DNA of 64,000 nt from Lachnospiraceae bacterium. GTDB taxonomy: Bacteria; Bacillota; Clostridia; Lachnospirales; Lachnospiraceae. Both the position numbers and the translations under genes were made by a program. The notes below the pieces were generated by a model. The model worked only from the letters and a program-made list of their open reading frames with translations, made no database searches and was not told the DNA's origin. The stretch is from the NCBI GenBank assembly GCA_900199595.1, contig FZRB01000018.1, forward strand, positions 22,364-86,363. The letters run 5' to 3'. This document shows positions 8,720 to 17,765 of the stretch, in pieces (position 1 is the first letter of the stretch; each line of letters opens with the position of its first letter).

Positions 8720-8744
8720 CAATATTATATTTCGTATAATATTG
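8720..8744. promoter_or_regulatory. Perfect 10-bp palindrome, candidate PadR operator over divergent -10 boxes
   Basis: CAATATTATA and TATAATATTG arms with a TTTCG spacer. Each arm contains TATAAT on one strand, so the palindrome would sit on overlapping -10 boxes for the padR operon (minus) and the purine permease (plus). It lies in a very AT-rich 229-bp divergent gap. PadR control is inferred from position only. Confidence 0.45.
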
Positions 8745-8849
8745 TATTTATTCATAATTGTCAAGCATTTTTTATTTTATTATTCACTTTTGCCTTTATA
8801 TATTATAAAATAGGAAGGTAATTATTCAAATAAAGGGGAGGGATATTCC

Positions 8850-10217
8850 ATGTTAGAGAAAATGTTCAAACTTAAGGAACACGGAACTGACGTTAAGACT
8901 GAAGTAATAGCCGGAATCACTACATTTCTTGCTATGGCTTACATTCTGGCGGTCAATCCAAACATTCTAGGTAATGTAATGAATGCCGGAGGAGTTTTTC
9001 TTGCTACTGCTATTGCTTCAGCTGTTGCAACCTTCGTTATGGCATTTCTTGCAAATTATCCAATAGCACTTTCAGCAGGAATGGGATTAAATGCATACTT
9101 TGCATTTACCGTCTGTCTGGGCGAACTTTCTGAAGTACCGGATGCTTATACCATAGCTCTTACTGCTGTATTGGTTGAAGGTATATTTTTCATTATTATT
9201 TCCATATTTAAATTCAGAGAAGCTATTATAAATGGTATCCCTCAAAATCTTAAATATGGTATCACAACAGGTATAGGTCTTTTCATAGCCCTTATCGGTC
9301 TGGTTGGTGCTAATATCGTAGTAGCTGATCCATCAACTACTGTTGCACTCGGAGATTTTTCTTCACCACAGGTTGTGCTTGCTCTGATAGGCTTTGTAAT
9401 AATAGTTGTTCTCAGTCACTATAATATAAAAGGTTCTGTGCTTATAGGTATCATCGCGACATGGATCCTTGGTATGATTGCTGAAGCTATCGGCTGGTAC
9501 AAGGTTGATATCGCAGCAGAAATATACAGCGTTTATCCAAGCTTCTCCGGAGGACTGAATCTCGGAGGACTCGGCGAAACAGCCTTCAAGTTCAACTTCT
9601 CATGGGTTGGATCACATTTCATTCAGTTTATAGCTATAGTATTCAGCTTCCTTTTCGTAGACCTCTTTGATACAGTTGGAACTGTAGTCGGCGTTGCTGA
9701 CAAGGCAGGACTTCTGGCAGAGGATGGAACACTTCCGAGAGCAGGAAAGGTATTTATGGCTGATGCCATCGGAACTACTGTAGGTGCATGTCTTGGTACA
9801 TCTACCGTAACAAGCTTTGTTGAATCCAGTGCCGGAGTTGCTGAAGGAGGAAAGACAGGTCTTACTGCATTTACTACAGGAGTTCTGTTCCTTATCTCCA
9901 TAATACTCAGTCCTATATTCCTTGCTATTCCGAGCTTTGCTACAGCTCCTGCGCTTATATATGTTGGAATGCTTATGTTCTCCAGCGCAGCAAAGATCAA
10001 ATATGAAGGCGATGTTGCTGATACGGCAAGCGCATATATGGCAGTCCTCATGATGCCACTTACATATTCAATAGCAAATGGTATCATGTTCGGGGTTATT
10101 TCATGGGTAATTATAAAAGCACTTACCGGTAAGGCTAAGGATGTAAAACCTATCATGTGGATAATATTTGCACTATTTGCACTTCGAATAATAGCTCTCG
10201 TAACAAATTTCCAATAA
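8850..10217 (+). CDS. NCS2 family purine permease (AzgA/PbuG-like)
   Basis: A 455-residue inner-membrane protein with about 12-14 helices. It begins LEKMFKLKEHGTDVKTEVIAGITTFLAMAYILAVNP, the typical AzgA-like opening. Conserved motifs follow: GMGLNAYFAFTVC, QNLKYGITTGIGLFIALIGL, DLFDTVGTVVGVADKAGL and TSTVTSFVESSAGVAEGGKTGLTA. This subfamily takes up hypoxanthine, guanine or adenine with protons. GGGGAGGG is the ribosome site. I found no purine riboswitch in the leader. Glycerate kinase follows after 15 bp, so the two are probably cotranscribed. Confidence 0.93.
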   Translation: MLEKMFKLKEHGTDVKTEVIAGITTFLAMAYILAVNPNILGNVMNAGGVFLATAIASAVATFVMAFLANYPIALSAGMGLNAYFAFTVCLGELSEVPDAYTIALTAVLVEGIFFIIISIFKFREAIINGIPQNLKYGITTGIGLFIALIGLVGANIVVADPSTTVALGDFSSPQVVLALIGFVIIVVLSHYNIKGSVLIGIIATWILGMIAEAIGWYKVDIAAEIYSVYPSFSGGLNLGGLGETAFKFNFSWVGSHFIQFIAIVFSFLFVDLFDTVGTVVGVADKAGLLAEDGTLPRAGKVFMADAIGTTVGACLGTSTVTSFVESSAGVAEGGKTGLTAFTTGVLFLISIILSPIFLAIPSFATAPALIYVGMLMFSSAAKIKYEGDVADTASAYMAVLMMPLTYSIANGIMFGVISWVIIKALTGKAKDVKPIMWIIFALFALRIIALVTNFQ

Positions 10218-10232
10218 AAAAGGAATGATCAT

Positions 10233-11426
10233 ATGAAAGTAGTCTTTGCAATAGATTCAATGAAAGGGTGTCTCAGCTCCCTCGACTGCGGTAAAGCCGC
10301 AGCTGAAGGGCTTAAACGTGCATTACCTGACGCCGAGTATGTTATCCGGCCTCTGGCTGATGGTGGTGAAGGAACTGTAGAAGCCCTTACAATCGGACTT
10401 GGTGGAACCTTCCATGATGTAGAAGTTATAGGACCTCTTGGCAGAAAGGTTATGGCCAGGTACGGTATAGTAAATACAGAAGAATCTGATGAAGTCACAG
10501 GTGACAGCTCAAATCTTACAGCCATCATAGAGATATCGTCTGCGGCAGGGCTCACATTGATAAGCGCCATAGAAAGAGATCCTATCAAAACAACCACTTA
10601 TGGTGTTGGCGAGCTTATAAGTGATGCAATATCAAGAGGCTGCCGTAACTTTATTATCGGACTTGGCGGAAGCGCTACAAATGATGCCGGAATAGGTATG
10701 CTTCAGGCACTTGGAGCCACATTCTATGATGACAGACGAAAACTTCTTACCGGTGATAATGGATATCTTACAGGTGGAGATCTCGAATTTATTCATGCCA
10801 TGTCTTTTGAAAACTTCAATCCACACATTTCAGGCTGCAGATTCAGAATCGCCTGCGACGTAAATAATCCCCTCTGTGGAGAAAACGGATCAAGCTTCAT
10901 ATTTGGACCGCAAAAGGGACTTTTCGATTCTGAGATTCAGATAATGGATAAATGGATAGAAAGATTCGTAGATACTTCCAGAGAAGCTCTGAACACATCA
11001 ATCGACCCCAATTATCCGGGCTCCGGAGCCGCAGGAGGACTTGGTTTTGCATTTAAATACTTCCTTGGCGGAGAGCTTGAGGCAGGTAATAAAATAGTAA
11101 TAGAAGAAACTAACCTGAAGAAATATCTGAGCGATGCAGATATCGTCGTAACAGGCGAGGGAAAGCTCGATGAACAGACACTTATGGGCAAAGCCCCGAT
11201 CGGTATATCCCATATAGCAAAGGTATTTAAAAAACCAGTAATTGCAATTGTCGGTTCAGTCTCGGCAGGCTTCGACGGAGACAGACTCCCTGATGTGGAT
11301 GCATATTTTCCGGTTATAAGAAGAAACTGCACCCTCGAGGAAGCCATGGATCCTCATACAGCCCACTCAAATATAGCCGCCACCACCGAACAGATATTCA
11401 GACTCATAAAAAAAATAACATCATAA
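10233..11426 (+). CDS. Glycerate kinase
   Basis: A 397-residue cytosolic kinase of the GarK/GlxK (Gly_kinase) family. It starts MKVVFAIDSMKGCLSSLDCGKAAAEGLKRALPDAE and has RPLADGGEGTVEAL, the GGSATNDAGIGMLQALGA loop, GPQKGL, GAAGGLGFAF and DIVVTGEGKLDEQTLMGKAPIGI. It phosphorylates D-glycerate to 2- or 3-phosphoglycerate, feeding lower glycolysis. Length is about 15 residues over the usual 380, owing to an acidic insertion near residues 88-97. Clustering with a purine permease hints at a glyoxylate or glycerate link from purine breakdown; this is inference. Confidence 0.93.
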   Translation: MKVVFAIDSMKGCLSSLDCGKAAAEGLKRALPDAEYVIRPLADGGEGTVEALTIGLGGTFHDVEVIGPLGRKVMARYGIVNTEESDEVTGDSSNLTAIIEISSAAGLTLISAIERDPIKTTTYGVGELISDAISRGCRNFIIGLGGSATNDAGIGMLQALGATFYDDRRKLLTGDNGYLTGGDLEFIHAMSFENFNPHISGCRFRIACDVNNPLCGENGSSFIFGPQKGLFDSEIQIMDKWIERFVDTSREALNTSIDPNYPGSGAAGGLGFAFKYFLGGELEAGNKIVIEETNLKKYLSDADIVVTGEGKLDEQTLMGKAPIGISHIAKVFKKPVIAIVGSVSAGFDGDRLPDVDAYFPVIRRNCTLEEAMDPHTAHSNIAATTEQIFRLIKKITS

Positions 11427-11444
11427 CGACCATCACAATCCAAC

Positions 11445-11488
11445 AAAAAAGGTGACACTTGAACCAGGTTCAAAGTGTCACCTTTTTT
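11445..11488. terminator. Bidirectional terminator, GGTTC-loop family copy 2
   Basis: An A6-led stem GGTGACACTT, centre GAACCAGGTTC, complementary arm and T6. It lies between convergent glycerate kinase and cstA. The stem is flanked on the right by TATGTTAAC, also seen after the copy at 13931-13970. Confidence 0.9.
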
Positions 11489-11503
11489 ATGTTAACCAAT
11501 AAT

Positions 11504-13267
11504 CTATGCTGCAGTTTTCTCTTTTCCCTGTTTTGCAAGATTTACAAAGGAGTAAACTGCAAGTACAAGTGCAAGTATTACGAGAAGCGCTGCTAGTATT
11601 GCCTGTATATATGCCCACACATCTGCTCCGCCCGCACCAATCAGTTTAATCTTGCCTGATATGGTAAGGATAAGTGATGTAATAGTAACTATAAGCATGA
11701 ATACCATAGGAACGTAGAACATCTTGTTGTTCTTTCCAACCTTGCCGAGCCAGGTACATACTGCAAGAAGTCCGACTGCTGCAAGAAGCTGATTTGCTGC
11801 TCCGAAGAGTGGCCATATCTTTGCATATCCTGTCATACCCAGTCCTACACCGAGTACAACTGTTACTGCTGTAGCAAAGTAAGGATTGCAGAGGAATTTC
11901 TTTGTTCCGGTAACATCCTGAACTGTCTCATCAGGCGCAAGCCAGAACTCCTGGAACATATAACGTGCAAGTCTTGTTGCGGTATCTAGTGATGTAAGGC
12001 AGAAAACTGATACTGCAAGAACGAACATACTGTATATTATATTTACTATAGGACTGTCTGCTCCGACAAAGCTTCCTATCATCTGTGATACACCACCGGC
12101 AAATACTGCTGTAGGACTTGTAAGTCCGCTTTGAGCAAGTTCTTCAGCATTAACATTAACTGTATGCCATACGAAACCTACTGCACAAAGTGATATAACT
12201 GCAACTACGCACTCTATAAGCATGGAACCATATGCTACAGGACGCGCATTTGCTTCATTATCGAGCTGCTTGGATGTTGTACCTGAGGAAACCAGTGAAT
12301 GGAAACCTGAGATAGCACCACAGGCTATAGTAACGAAAAGTGCCGGGAATAAATTACCTGTTGCAAAAAGTCCGTTAGTTTCTGTTATCTGCCAGCCTGC
12401 AAATGCAGGAATATCAATATGTCCATGACCTGTGAGTGATGCTCCGATGACAGCGATAACTGCAACTGCAATCATGAAGTAAAGCAGGAATGAACTTAGG
12501 TAGTCTCTTGGCTGAAGCAGAATCCATACAGGAGTTACAGATGCTATCAGGATATATACTGCCAGTATCCACATCCATGCATTGTAGGAAATGGTTATAG
12601 GGCAGAAATTCATACCGATGGCAACGATTATAACGATGCCGATCACACCGATTATTGAAGCAGGTCCGATAGGTACATTCTTACGATATACCAGGAAACC
12701 GAAACCAACTGCAAGTACTATAAAAAGAAGAGATATCATAGCTGTCTGCTGGTGAGCAAGAAGTGCTGCTCCCTCAACTGCCACGCCTGCTGCTGTCGTG
12801 CTTCCAAATGTGCTGGCCACGATAGAACTGAAGGCTGCAACTACAAGAAGCAGTGTAAGATATCCGAATACGATGAATATCTTCTTTGCGAAGTTGCCCA
12901 TGGCATCTTCGATAACCTCACCTATGGACTGTCCCTGGTGACGTATAGATGCAAAAAGCGCACCATAATCATGCACACCACCGAAGAAGATTCCACCGAT
13001 GAGAACCCACAGAAGAACCGGAACCCAGCCGAAAACTGCTGCCTGAATAGGACCATTTATAGGTCCGGCGCCTGCTATTGATGAGAAATGGTGTCCCATA
13101 AGAACCGGTGTCTTAGCCGGAACATAGTCCACGCCGTCTTCCATCTCATGTGCAGGAGTTTTCTTTGAAGGATCGACTCCCCACTGCTCAGCAAGCCATT
13201 TCCCATAGAAAATGTAACCGCAGAGCAAAACTACGATACTAACAATAAGTACTAATGCTGCATTCAT
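11504..13267 (-). CDS. cstA: Carbon starvation protein A family transporter
   Basis: A 587-residue membrane protein with about 15 helices. It begins GYIFYGKWLAEQWGVDPSKKTPAHEMEDGVDYVPAKTPVLMGHHFSSIAGAGPINGP, the diagnostic CstA opening, and has HDYGALFASIRHQGQSIGEVI. E. coli CstA and BtsT import pyruvate or peptides, and the short Gram-positive forms lack the C-terminal extension, as here. The first ATG (13273) lies too close to GAGGGG, so the second ATG at 13267 is preferred. The upstream 174-residue gene ends 2 bp before it, indicating tight coupling. With the pyruvate:ferredoxin oxidoreductase gene just upstream, pyruvate uptake is the likeliest role. Confidence 0.92.
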   Translation of the reverse strand: MNAALVLIVSIVVLLCGYIFYGKWLAEQWGVDPSKKTPAHEMEDGVDYVPAKTPVLMGHHFSSIAGAGPINGPIQAAVFGWVPVLLWVLIGGIFFGGVHDYGALFASIRHQGQSIGEVIEDAMGNFAKKIFIVFGYLTLLLVVAAFSSIVASTFGSTTAAGVAVEGAALLAHQQTAMISLLFIVLAVGFGFLVYRKNVPIGPASIIGVIGIVIIVAIGMNFCPITISYNAWMWILAVYILIASVTPVWILLQPRDYLSSFLLYFMIAVAVIAVIGASLTGHGHIDIPAFAGWQITETNGLFATGNLFPALFVTIACGAISGFHSLVSSGTTSKQLDNEANARPVAYGSMLIECVVAVISLCAVGFVWHTVNVNAEELAQSGLTSPTAVFAGGVSQMIGSFVGADSPIVNIIYSMFVLAVSVFCLTSLDTATRLARYMFQEFWLAPDETVQDVTGTKKFLCNPYFATAVTVVLGVGLGMTGYAKIWPLFGAANQLLAAVGLLAVCTWLGKVGKNNKMFYVPMVFMLIVTITSLILTISGKIKLIGAGGADVWAYIQAILAALLVILALVLAVYSFVNLAKQGKEKTAA

Positions 13268-13269
13268 TA

Positions 13270-13794
13270 TCATCCCCTCACTTTCATATAGAAATCTGAC
13301 AGGTGTTTTGCCACCCTATTTGCATAGGCCTTCCCTGTGGAAAGGTCCATTAGTACCATATGAGCTTCAACATGACCACGTATGGTCATGAGGTAGTTCT
13401 TTTCATATTTAAACTTTTTTAACGCATTAAGCGTTTCCTGATCAGGCGTTTTATCACATATATAAGCTATTGTAAGATAGGAATACATATGATCCTTTTC
13501 AGGATATTTGTTACCCTTACATACAAGCTCAGGAGCCATATGCTCCTCCATAAGTGATCTTGCCTCATCCAGATCACTTAATGTAACAGTCTCCTTATCC
13601 AGAAACAATATATGCTCAAACCCATGAATGCTCCACAGATTTGCCTTTGGACTGATAACATACTTTTCACTGATTGTCGAGAAATAACCATAGGCTCTGG
13701 CCTTTACTCCGCCTATTTCATAATCCCTTGTAATATCAAAGGATTTGGAATATTCCTGCAACAATTTTTCTATGTATCCATCCTTATCAATCAT
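13270..13794 (-). CDS. Small uncharacterised protein translationally coupled to cstA
   Basis: The product has 174 residues, soluble, with no signal peptide or helix hydrophobic enough for the membrane. I do not recognise the family. Visible segments are a KARAYGYFSTISEKYVISPKANLWSIHGFEH region, LDEARSLMEEHMAPELVCKG, HMYSYLTIAYICDKTPDQETLNALKKFKYEKNYLMTIRGHVEAHMVLMDLSTGKAYANRVAK. The last part suggests a compact alpha/beta domain. The stop codon adjoins the cstA start (TGATAATG), so the two are made together, and a regulatory or accessory role for the transporter is likely. Ribosome site GGAAG. Confidence 0.75.
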   Translation of the reverse strand: MIDKDGYIEKLLQEYSKSFDITRDYEIGGVKARAYGYFSTISEKYVISPKANLWSIHGFEHILFLDKETVTLSDLDEARSLMEEHMAPELVCKGNKYPEKDHMYSYLTIAYICDKTPDQETLNALKKFKYEKNYLMTIRGHVEAHMVLMDLSTGKAYANRVAKHLSDFYMKVRG

Positions 13795-13896
13795 AACAAA
13801 ATCTTCCTGAAACTTAATTAAAAAAACCTTCTCAATTATAATACTTTAATTTCTTATTATCTACCCCCAAAAATTAATTTTTTCAAATATCAGATT

Positions 13897-13925
13897 GAAA
13901 AAAGCCGCGCCAAAGCGCAGCTTTT
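13897..13925 (-). terminator. Second terminator downstream of pyruvate:ferredoxin oxidoreductase gene
   Basis: Read on the minus strand, AAAAGC-T-GCGC, loop TTTG, GCGC-G-GCTTTTTT. GC-rich arms with one mismatch and a T6 run. It follows the family terminator at 13931-13970, giving two tandem stops after this large, probably highly expressed gene. Confidence 0.75.
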
Positions 13926-13930
13926 AAAAC

Positions 13931-13970
13931 AAAAGATGACACTTTGAACCTGGTTCAAAGTGTCATCTTA
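13931..13970. terminator. Terminator, GGTTC-loop family copy 3
   Basis: AAAAGATGACACTTTGAACC (13931-13950), one T, and the complementary arm to 13969-13970. A near-perfect 18-bp stem with centre GAACCTGGTTC. It sits 18 bp after the stop codon of the pyruvate:ferredoxin oxidoreductase gene. The adjoining TTTATGTTAAC matches the flank of copy 2. Confidence 0.85.
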
Positions 13971-13988
13971 TTTATGTTAACTAATGAC

Positions 13989-16900
13989 TTACTCAGCCTT
14001 TGTTCCATCGTAGAGATCTACGAGACCCTGAAGGTGAGCGAATCTCTTCTTTGAGTTCTCCTCAGCCATTGCGAAGAGCTTGTCAGCCTTATCCTTGTTA
14101 ACCTTCTGAAGAGCTGTGTAACGAGCCTCTCCTGCAAGGAATTCCTGATAAGGAACTGTAGCAGCCTTAGAATCAAGAATAAACTTCTTGTCAGCATCAG
14201 GATTGAATCTGAACAGATTCCAGTATCCAGCATCAACTGCCTTCTTCTCCTCAGCCATAGCCTTGCTCATACCAACACGGATTCTGTGGTTGATACATGG
14301 AGCGTAAGCAATGATTAGTGATGGTCCATGATAGCTTTCAGCTTCCTTGATAGCCTTGAGTAACTGCATGTAGTTAGCACCCATAGATACCTGAGCAACA
14401 TATACATAACCATAGCTCATTGCTATTCCGGCAAGATCCTTCTGCTTGATCTCCTTACCACCTGCAGCGAACTGTGCAACAGCTCCTGTAGGAGTAGCCT
14501 TTGAAGACTGTCCACCTGTATTTGAGTAAACCTCTGTATTGAATACGAAGATGTTTACATCCTCTCCTGAAGCGAGTACGTGGTCAACTCCACCGAATCC
14601 GATATCGTATGCCCAACCGTCACCACCGAAGATCCACTGTGACTTCTTAGCAAGGAAATCCTTATCCTTAACAACTGCCTTAGCATCTGCGCTGTCTACC
14701 TTCTCAAGTGCAGCAACTAATTCATCAGCAGCTTCTGTATTTGTCATTGTATCATCATATGTCTCGAAGAATTTATCAGCAGCAGCCTTAACTTCTGCGT
14801 TAGTCTCAGCTACAGCCTTAACCTTAGCTGAAAGGCTCTCACGAAGTGTCTTCTGTGCAAGATACATACCAAATCCGAATTCAGCATTGTCTTCGAACAG
14901 TGAGTTATCCCAAGCTGGTCCCTTACCTGCCTTATTTACTGTATAAGGTGTTGAAGGTGAAGAGTTACCCCAGATAGATGAACATCCTGTAGCATTTGAA
15001 ATGTACATTCTGTCACCGAAGAGCTGAGTAATAAGCTTAGCATAAGGTGTCTCACCACAACCAGCACAAGCTCCTGAGAACTCAAGCAGTGGCTGTCTGA
15101 ACTGTGATCCCTTAATTGTAGCGATACCAAACTTATTGATAACTTCTTCCTTATCAGGAACTGAAATAGCATAATCAAAGAGATTCTGCTGAGCCTTAAG
15201 AGCATCATCAAGTGGCTTCATCTCAATAGCCTTCTTAGCACAGACATTTGTACATGATCCACATCCAAGACAGTCCATAGTAGAAATTGCTACGTTGAAC
15301 TTGTAACCAGGCATTCCTGTAAGATCCTTTGCAGCAAAGCCTTCTGGAGCTGCAGCAACTTCTTCCTCTGTAAGAGCAACTGTTCTGATAGCAGCATGAG
15401 GACATACATATGCACAAAGACCACACTCGATACACTCATCCGGATTCCATACAGGAACTGATACGGAAACACCTCTCTTCTCGTAAGCTGCTGTACCTGA
15501 AGGTGTAGAACCATCCATGTATCTTGCAACTACAGAAACAGGAATTGTATTTCCTTCCTGAGCTGAAACCTTGATCTGAACGTCGTTTACGAAATCCTGC
15601 TGTTCCTTAGTTCCCTTTGTAGCTGCAGGATAATCAAGACCTTCATCAACACAATTTGTCCAGTCTGCAGGAACATCTACCTTAACTACTGCATTAGCAC
15701 CAAGGTCGATAGCCTTCCAGTTCATCTGAACGATGTCATCACCCTTCATTCCATATGACTTCTTAGCAGCTGCCTTCATATGCTCGATAGCTTCTGCCTC
15801 AGGAATGATACCTGTAAGCTTGAAGAATGCTGACTGAAGGATAGTATTGATACGTGTAGGTCCCATACCTGACTCGATACCAAGCTTAACACCATCGATA
15901 GTGTAGAAGTTGATATTGTGGTCAGCGATATATTTCTTAACCTGTCCAGGAAGGTGCTTATCAAGTTCTTCTCCTGACCATGGGCAGTTAAGAAGGAATG
16001 TACCACCATCAACAAGCTCTTCAACCATCTTATACTTTCTTACGTATGCAGCATTGTGGCATGCAACGAAGTTAGCCTTGTGGATGAGGTATGTTGACTT
16101 AATTGGCTTATCACCAAATCTAAGGTGTGACATTGTAATACCACCTGACTTCTTTGAATCATAATCAAAGTAAGCCTGAACATATTTATCTGTGTTATCA
16201 CCAATGATCTTGATAGAGTTCTTGTTAGCACCAACAGTACCGTCAGCACCAAGACCCCAGAACTTACAGCAAACTGTTCCTTCAGGAGTTGTAACAAGAG
16301 CCTCACCTGAATCAAGTGAAAGATTTGTAACATCATCAATGATTGAAAGAGTGAACTCTTCCTTCTCTGTATTATTGAATGCAGCAACGATTTCTGAAGG
16401 AGTTGTATCCTTAGAACCAAGTCCGTAACGACCTCTTGTAATAGGAGTATCCTTGAACTCTGTTCCACGAACAGCTGCCATAACATCAAGTGCAAGTGGC
16501 TCAGCGATTGAACCTGGCTCCTTTGTTCTGTCAAGAACGATGAGCTGCTTAGCTGTCTTAGGAATAGCTGCGATGAACTTATCATTTACGAATGGTCTGT
16601 AAAGACGTACCTTTACAACACCGACCTTCTCGCCCTTAGCTGTAAGGTAATCAATTGTCTCCTCAATAGTATCACATACAGAACCCATAGCGATGATAAC
16701 CTTCTCAGCATCTGGTGCTCCATAGTAATTGAAGAGTTTATAATCTGTACCGAGCTTAGCATTGATCTTGTCCATGTACTTCTCAACGATAGCAGGCATA
16801 TCATTGTAAGCAGGGTTGCATGATTCTCTTGTCTGGAAGAATACGTCAGGGTTCTGAGCAGATCCCTTCTCGCATGGATGATTAGGATTAAGAGCCTCAG

Positions 16901-17513
16901 CTCTGAACTTATCCAATGCATCATATGGGAATATATCCTCGAAGTCTTCATTTGACCAGCAGTCGATTTTCTGAATCTCGTGTGATGTACGGAAACCATC
17001 GAAGAAGTTAATGAATGGAAGTCTTCCCTCAAGTGCTGCCATATAAGCAACAGGTGTAAGGTCCATTACTTCCTGAACAGATGACTCACAGAGCATTGCA
17101 CAACCTGTCTGACGACAAGCGTAAACGTCTGAATGATCACCGAAGATATTGAGAGCGTGTGAAGCAACGCATCTAGCTGATACATTGAATACACCCGGAA
17201 GTCTCTCACCGGCAACCTTGTAAAGGTTAGGGATCATAAGAAGAAGTCCCTGAGAAGCTGTGTAAGTAGATGTCATAGCACCTGCAACAAGTGAACCGTG
17301 TACTGTACCGGCTGCACCAGCCTCAGATTCCATCTCTAAGATTTTAACTGTGTTGCCGAAGATGTTCTTTCTTCCGGCAGTTGCCCATTCATCAGTATGC
17401 TCAGCCATTGGTGATGATGGTGTGATAGGATAGATAGCTGCACAATCAGTAAAGATATACGATGCATGAGCAGCAGCTTCATTACCATCCATGGTCTTTT
17501 TGAATCTTGCCAT
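13989..17513 (-). CDS. nifJ: Pyruvate:ferredoxin (flavodoxin) oxidoreductase
   Basis: A 1174-residue single-chain enzyme, the full length of the fused homodimeric class. It converts pyruvate and CoA to acetyl-CoA and CO2, with electrons passed to ferredoxin. Visible parts in order: N-terminal domain I with DGNEAAAHASYIFTDCAAIYPITPSSPMAEHTDEWA; the gamma-like domain GRYGLGSKDTTPSEI; the ferredoxin domain with two CxxCxxCxxxCP-type clusters (CIECGLCAYVCPHAA and CLGCGSCTNVCAKKA); and the thiamine-diphosphate domain with CAGCGETPYAKLITQLFGDRM, GGDGWAYDIGFGGVDHVLASG and NTEVYSNTGGQSSKATPTGAVA. Strong AGGAGG. It has its own leader and two tandem terminators. Codon use is strongly biased, as expected for a core fermentation enzyme. 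Confidence 0.97.
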   Translation of the reverse strand: MARFKKTMDGNEAAAHASYIFTDCAAIYPITPSSPMAEHTDEWATAGRKNIFGNTVKILEMESEAGAAGTVHGSLVAGAMTSTYTASQGLLLMIPNLYKVAGERLPGVFNVSARCVASHALNIFGDHSDVYACRQTGCAMLCESSVQEVMDLTPVAYMAALEGRLPFINFFDGFRTSHEIQKIDCWSNEDFEDIFPYDALDKFRAEALNPNHPCEKGSAQNPDVFFQTRESCNPAYNDMPAIVEKYMDKINAKLGTDYKLFNYYGAPDAEKVIIAMGSVCDTIEETIDYLTAKGEKVGVVKVRLYRPFVNDKFIAAIPKTAKQLIVLDRTKEPGSIAEPLALDVMAAVRGTEFKDTPITRGRYGLGSKDTTPSEIVAAFNNTEKEEFTLSIIDDVTNLSLDSGEALVTTPEGTVCCKFWGLGADGTVGANKNSIKIIGDNTDKYVQAYFDYDSKKSGGITMSHLRFGDKPIKSTYLIHKANFVACHNAAYVRKYKMVEELVDGGTFLLNCPWSGEELDKHLPGQVKKYIADHNINFYTIDGVKLGIESGMGPTRINTILQSAFFKLTGIIPEAEAIEHMKAAAKKSYGMKGDDIVQMNWKAIDLGANAVVKVDVPADWTNCVDEGLDYPAATKGTKEQQDFVNDVQIKVSAQEGNTIPVSVVARYMDGSTPSGTAAYEKRGVSVSVPVWNPDECIECGLCAYVCPHAAIRTVALTEEEVAAAPEGFAAKDLTGMPGYKFNVAISTMDCLGCGSCTNVCAKKAIEMKPLDDALKAQQNLFDYAISVPDKEEVINKFGIATIKGSQFRQPLLEFSGACAGCGETPYAKLITQLFGDRMYISNATGCSSIWGNSSPSTPYTVNKAGKGPAWDNSLFEDNAEFGFGMYLAQKTLRESLSAKVKAVAETNAEVKAAADKFFETYDDTMTNTEAADELVAALEKVDSADAKAVVKDKDFLAKKSQWIFGGDGWAYDIGFGGVDHVLASGEDVNIFVFNTEVYSNTGGQSSKATPTGAVAQFAAGGKEIKQKDLAGIAMSYGYVYVAQVSMGANYMQLLKAIKEAESYHGPSLIIAYAPCINHRIRVGMSKAMAEEKKAVDAGYWNLFRFNPDADKKFILDSKAATVPYQEFLAGEARYTALQKVNKDKADKLFAMAEENSKKRFAHLQGLVDLYDGTKAE

Positions 17514-17544
17514 TGTTGATTCCTCCTAGATTTATTTCTTTTTG

Positions 17545-17580
17545 GGTTCTGACCAGAACCTCGGACACGCCAAAAAGGCG
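17545..17580 (-). promoter_or_regulatory. Leader hairpins upstream of the pyruvate:ferredoxin oxidoreductase gene
   Basis: Two small stems in the 5' untranslated region: GGTTCT/AGAACC with a 4-base loop (17545-17560) and CGCC/GGCG with an A5/T5 loop (17568-17580). They lie 30-65 bp before the start codon. They may stabilise the transcript; no known riboswitch fits. Confidence 0.35.
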
Positions 17581-17641
17581 CATAAAGCTAGCTACCATAA
17601 TAACACAAAACAACTAGATTGTGAACAAATAATGGCATCTT

Positions 17642-17703
17642 TTGATTAAATCTTTGTACAATATATATAATAAAAATTAGTTGTATTTAACCCCCTGGGT
17701 TAA
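17642..17703 (+). promoter_or_regulatory. Candidate promoter and leader palindrome of dihydroorotase gene
   Basis: TTGATT (17642-17647) and TATAAT (17666-17671), 18 bases apart, fit a sigma-A promoter. Downstream is a palindrome TTAACCC/GGGTTAA with a CCT loop (17687-17703), inside the expected leader. It lacks a T-run so is not a terminator, and no PyrR-type anti-anti-terminator set is visible. Confidence 0.45.
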
Positions 17704-17765
17704 CTATAATTATAATTATCAAAATAATAAAACCGATTATTAATTATATGAAAGGAAAAACTACC

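Noticed and set aside
8745..8849. Purine riboswitch before the NCS2 permease
   Set aside because: The short AT-rich leader lacks the conserved three-way junction elements.
9623..10156. 177-codon minus-strand frame within the purine permease gene
   Set aside because: It is the complement of a clearly coding, conserved gene; no ribosome site or recognisable domain.
16040..16585. Long frames overlapping the pyruvate:ferredoxin oxidoreductase gene in other phases
   Set aside because: The main frame has full conserved motifs throughout; the others are Leu/Ser-rich by-products of biased codon use.
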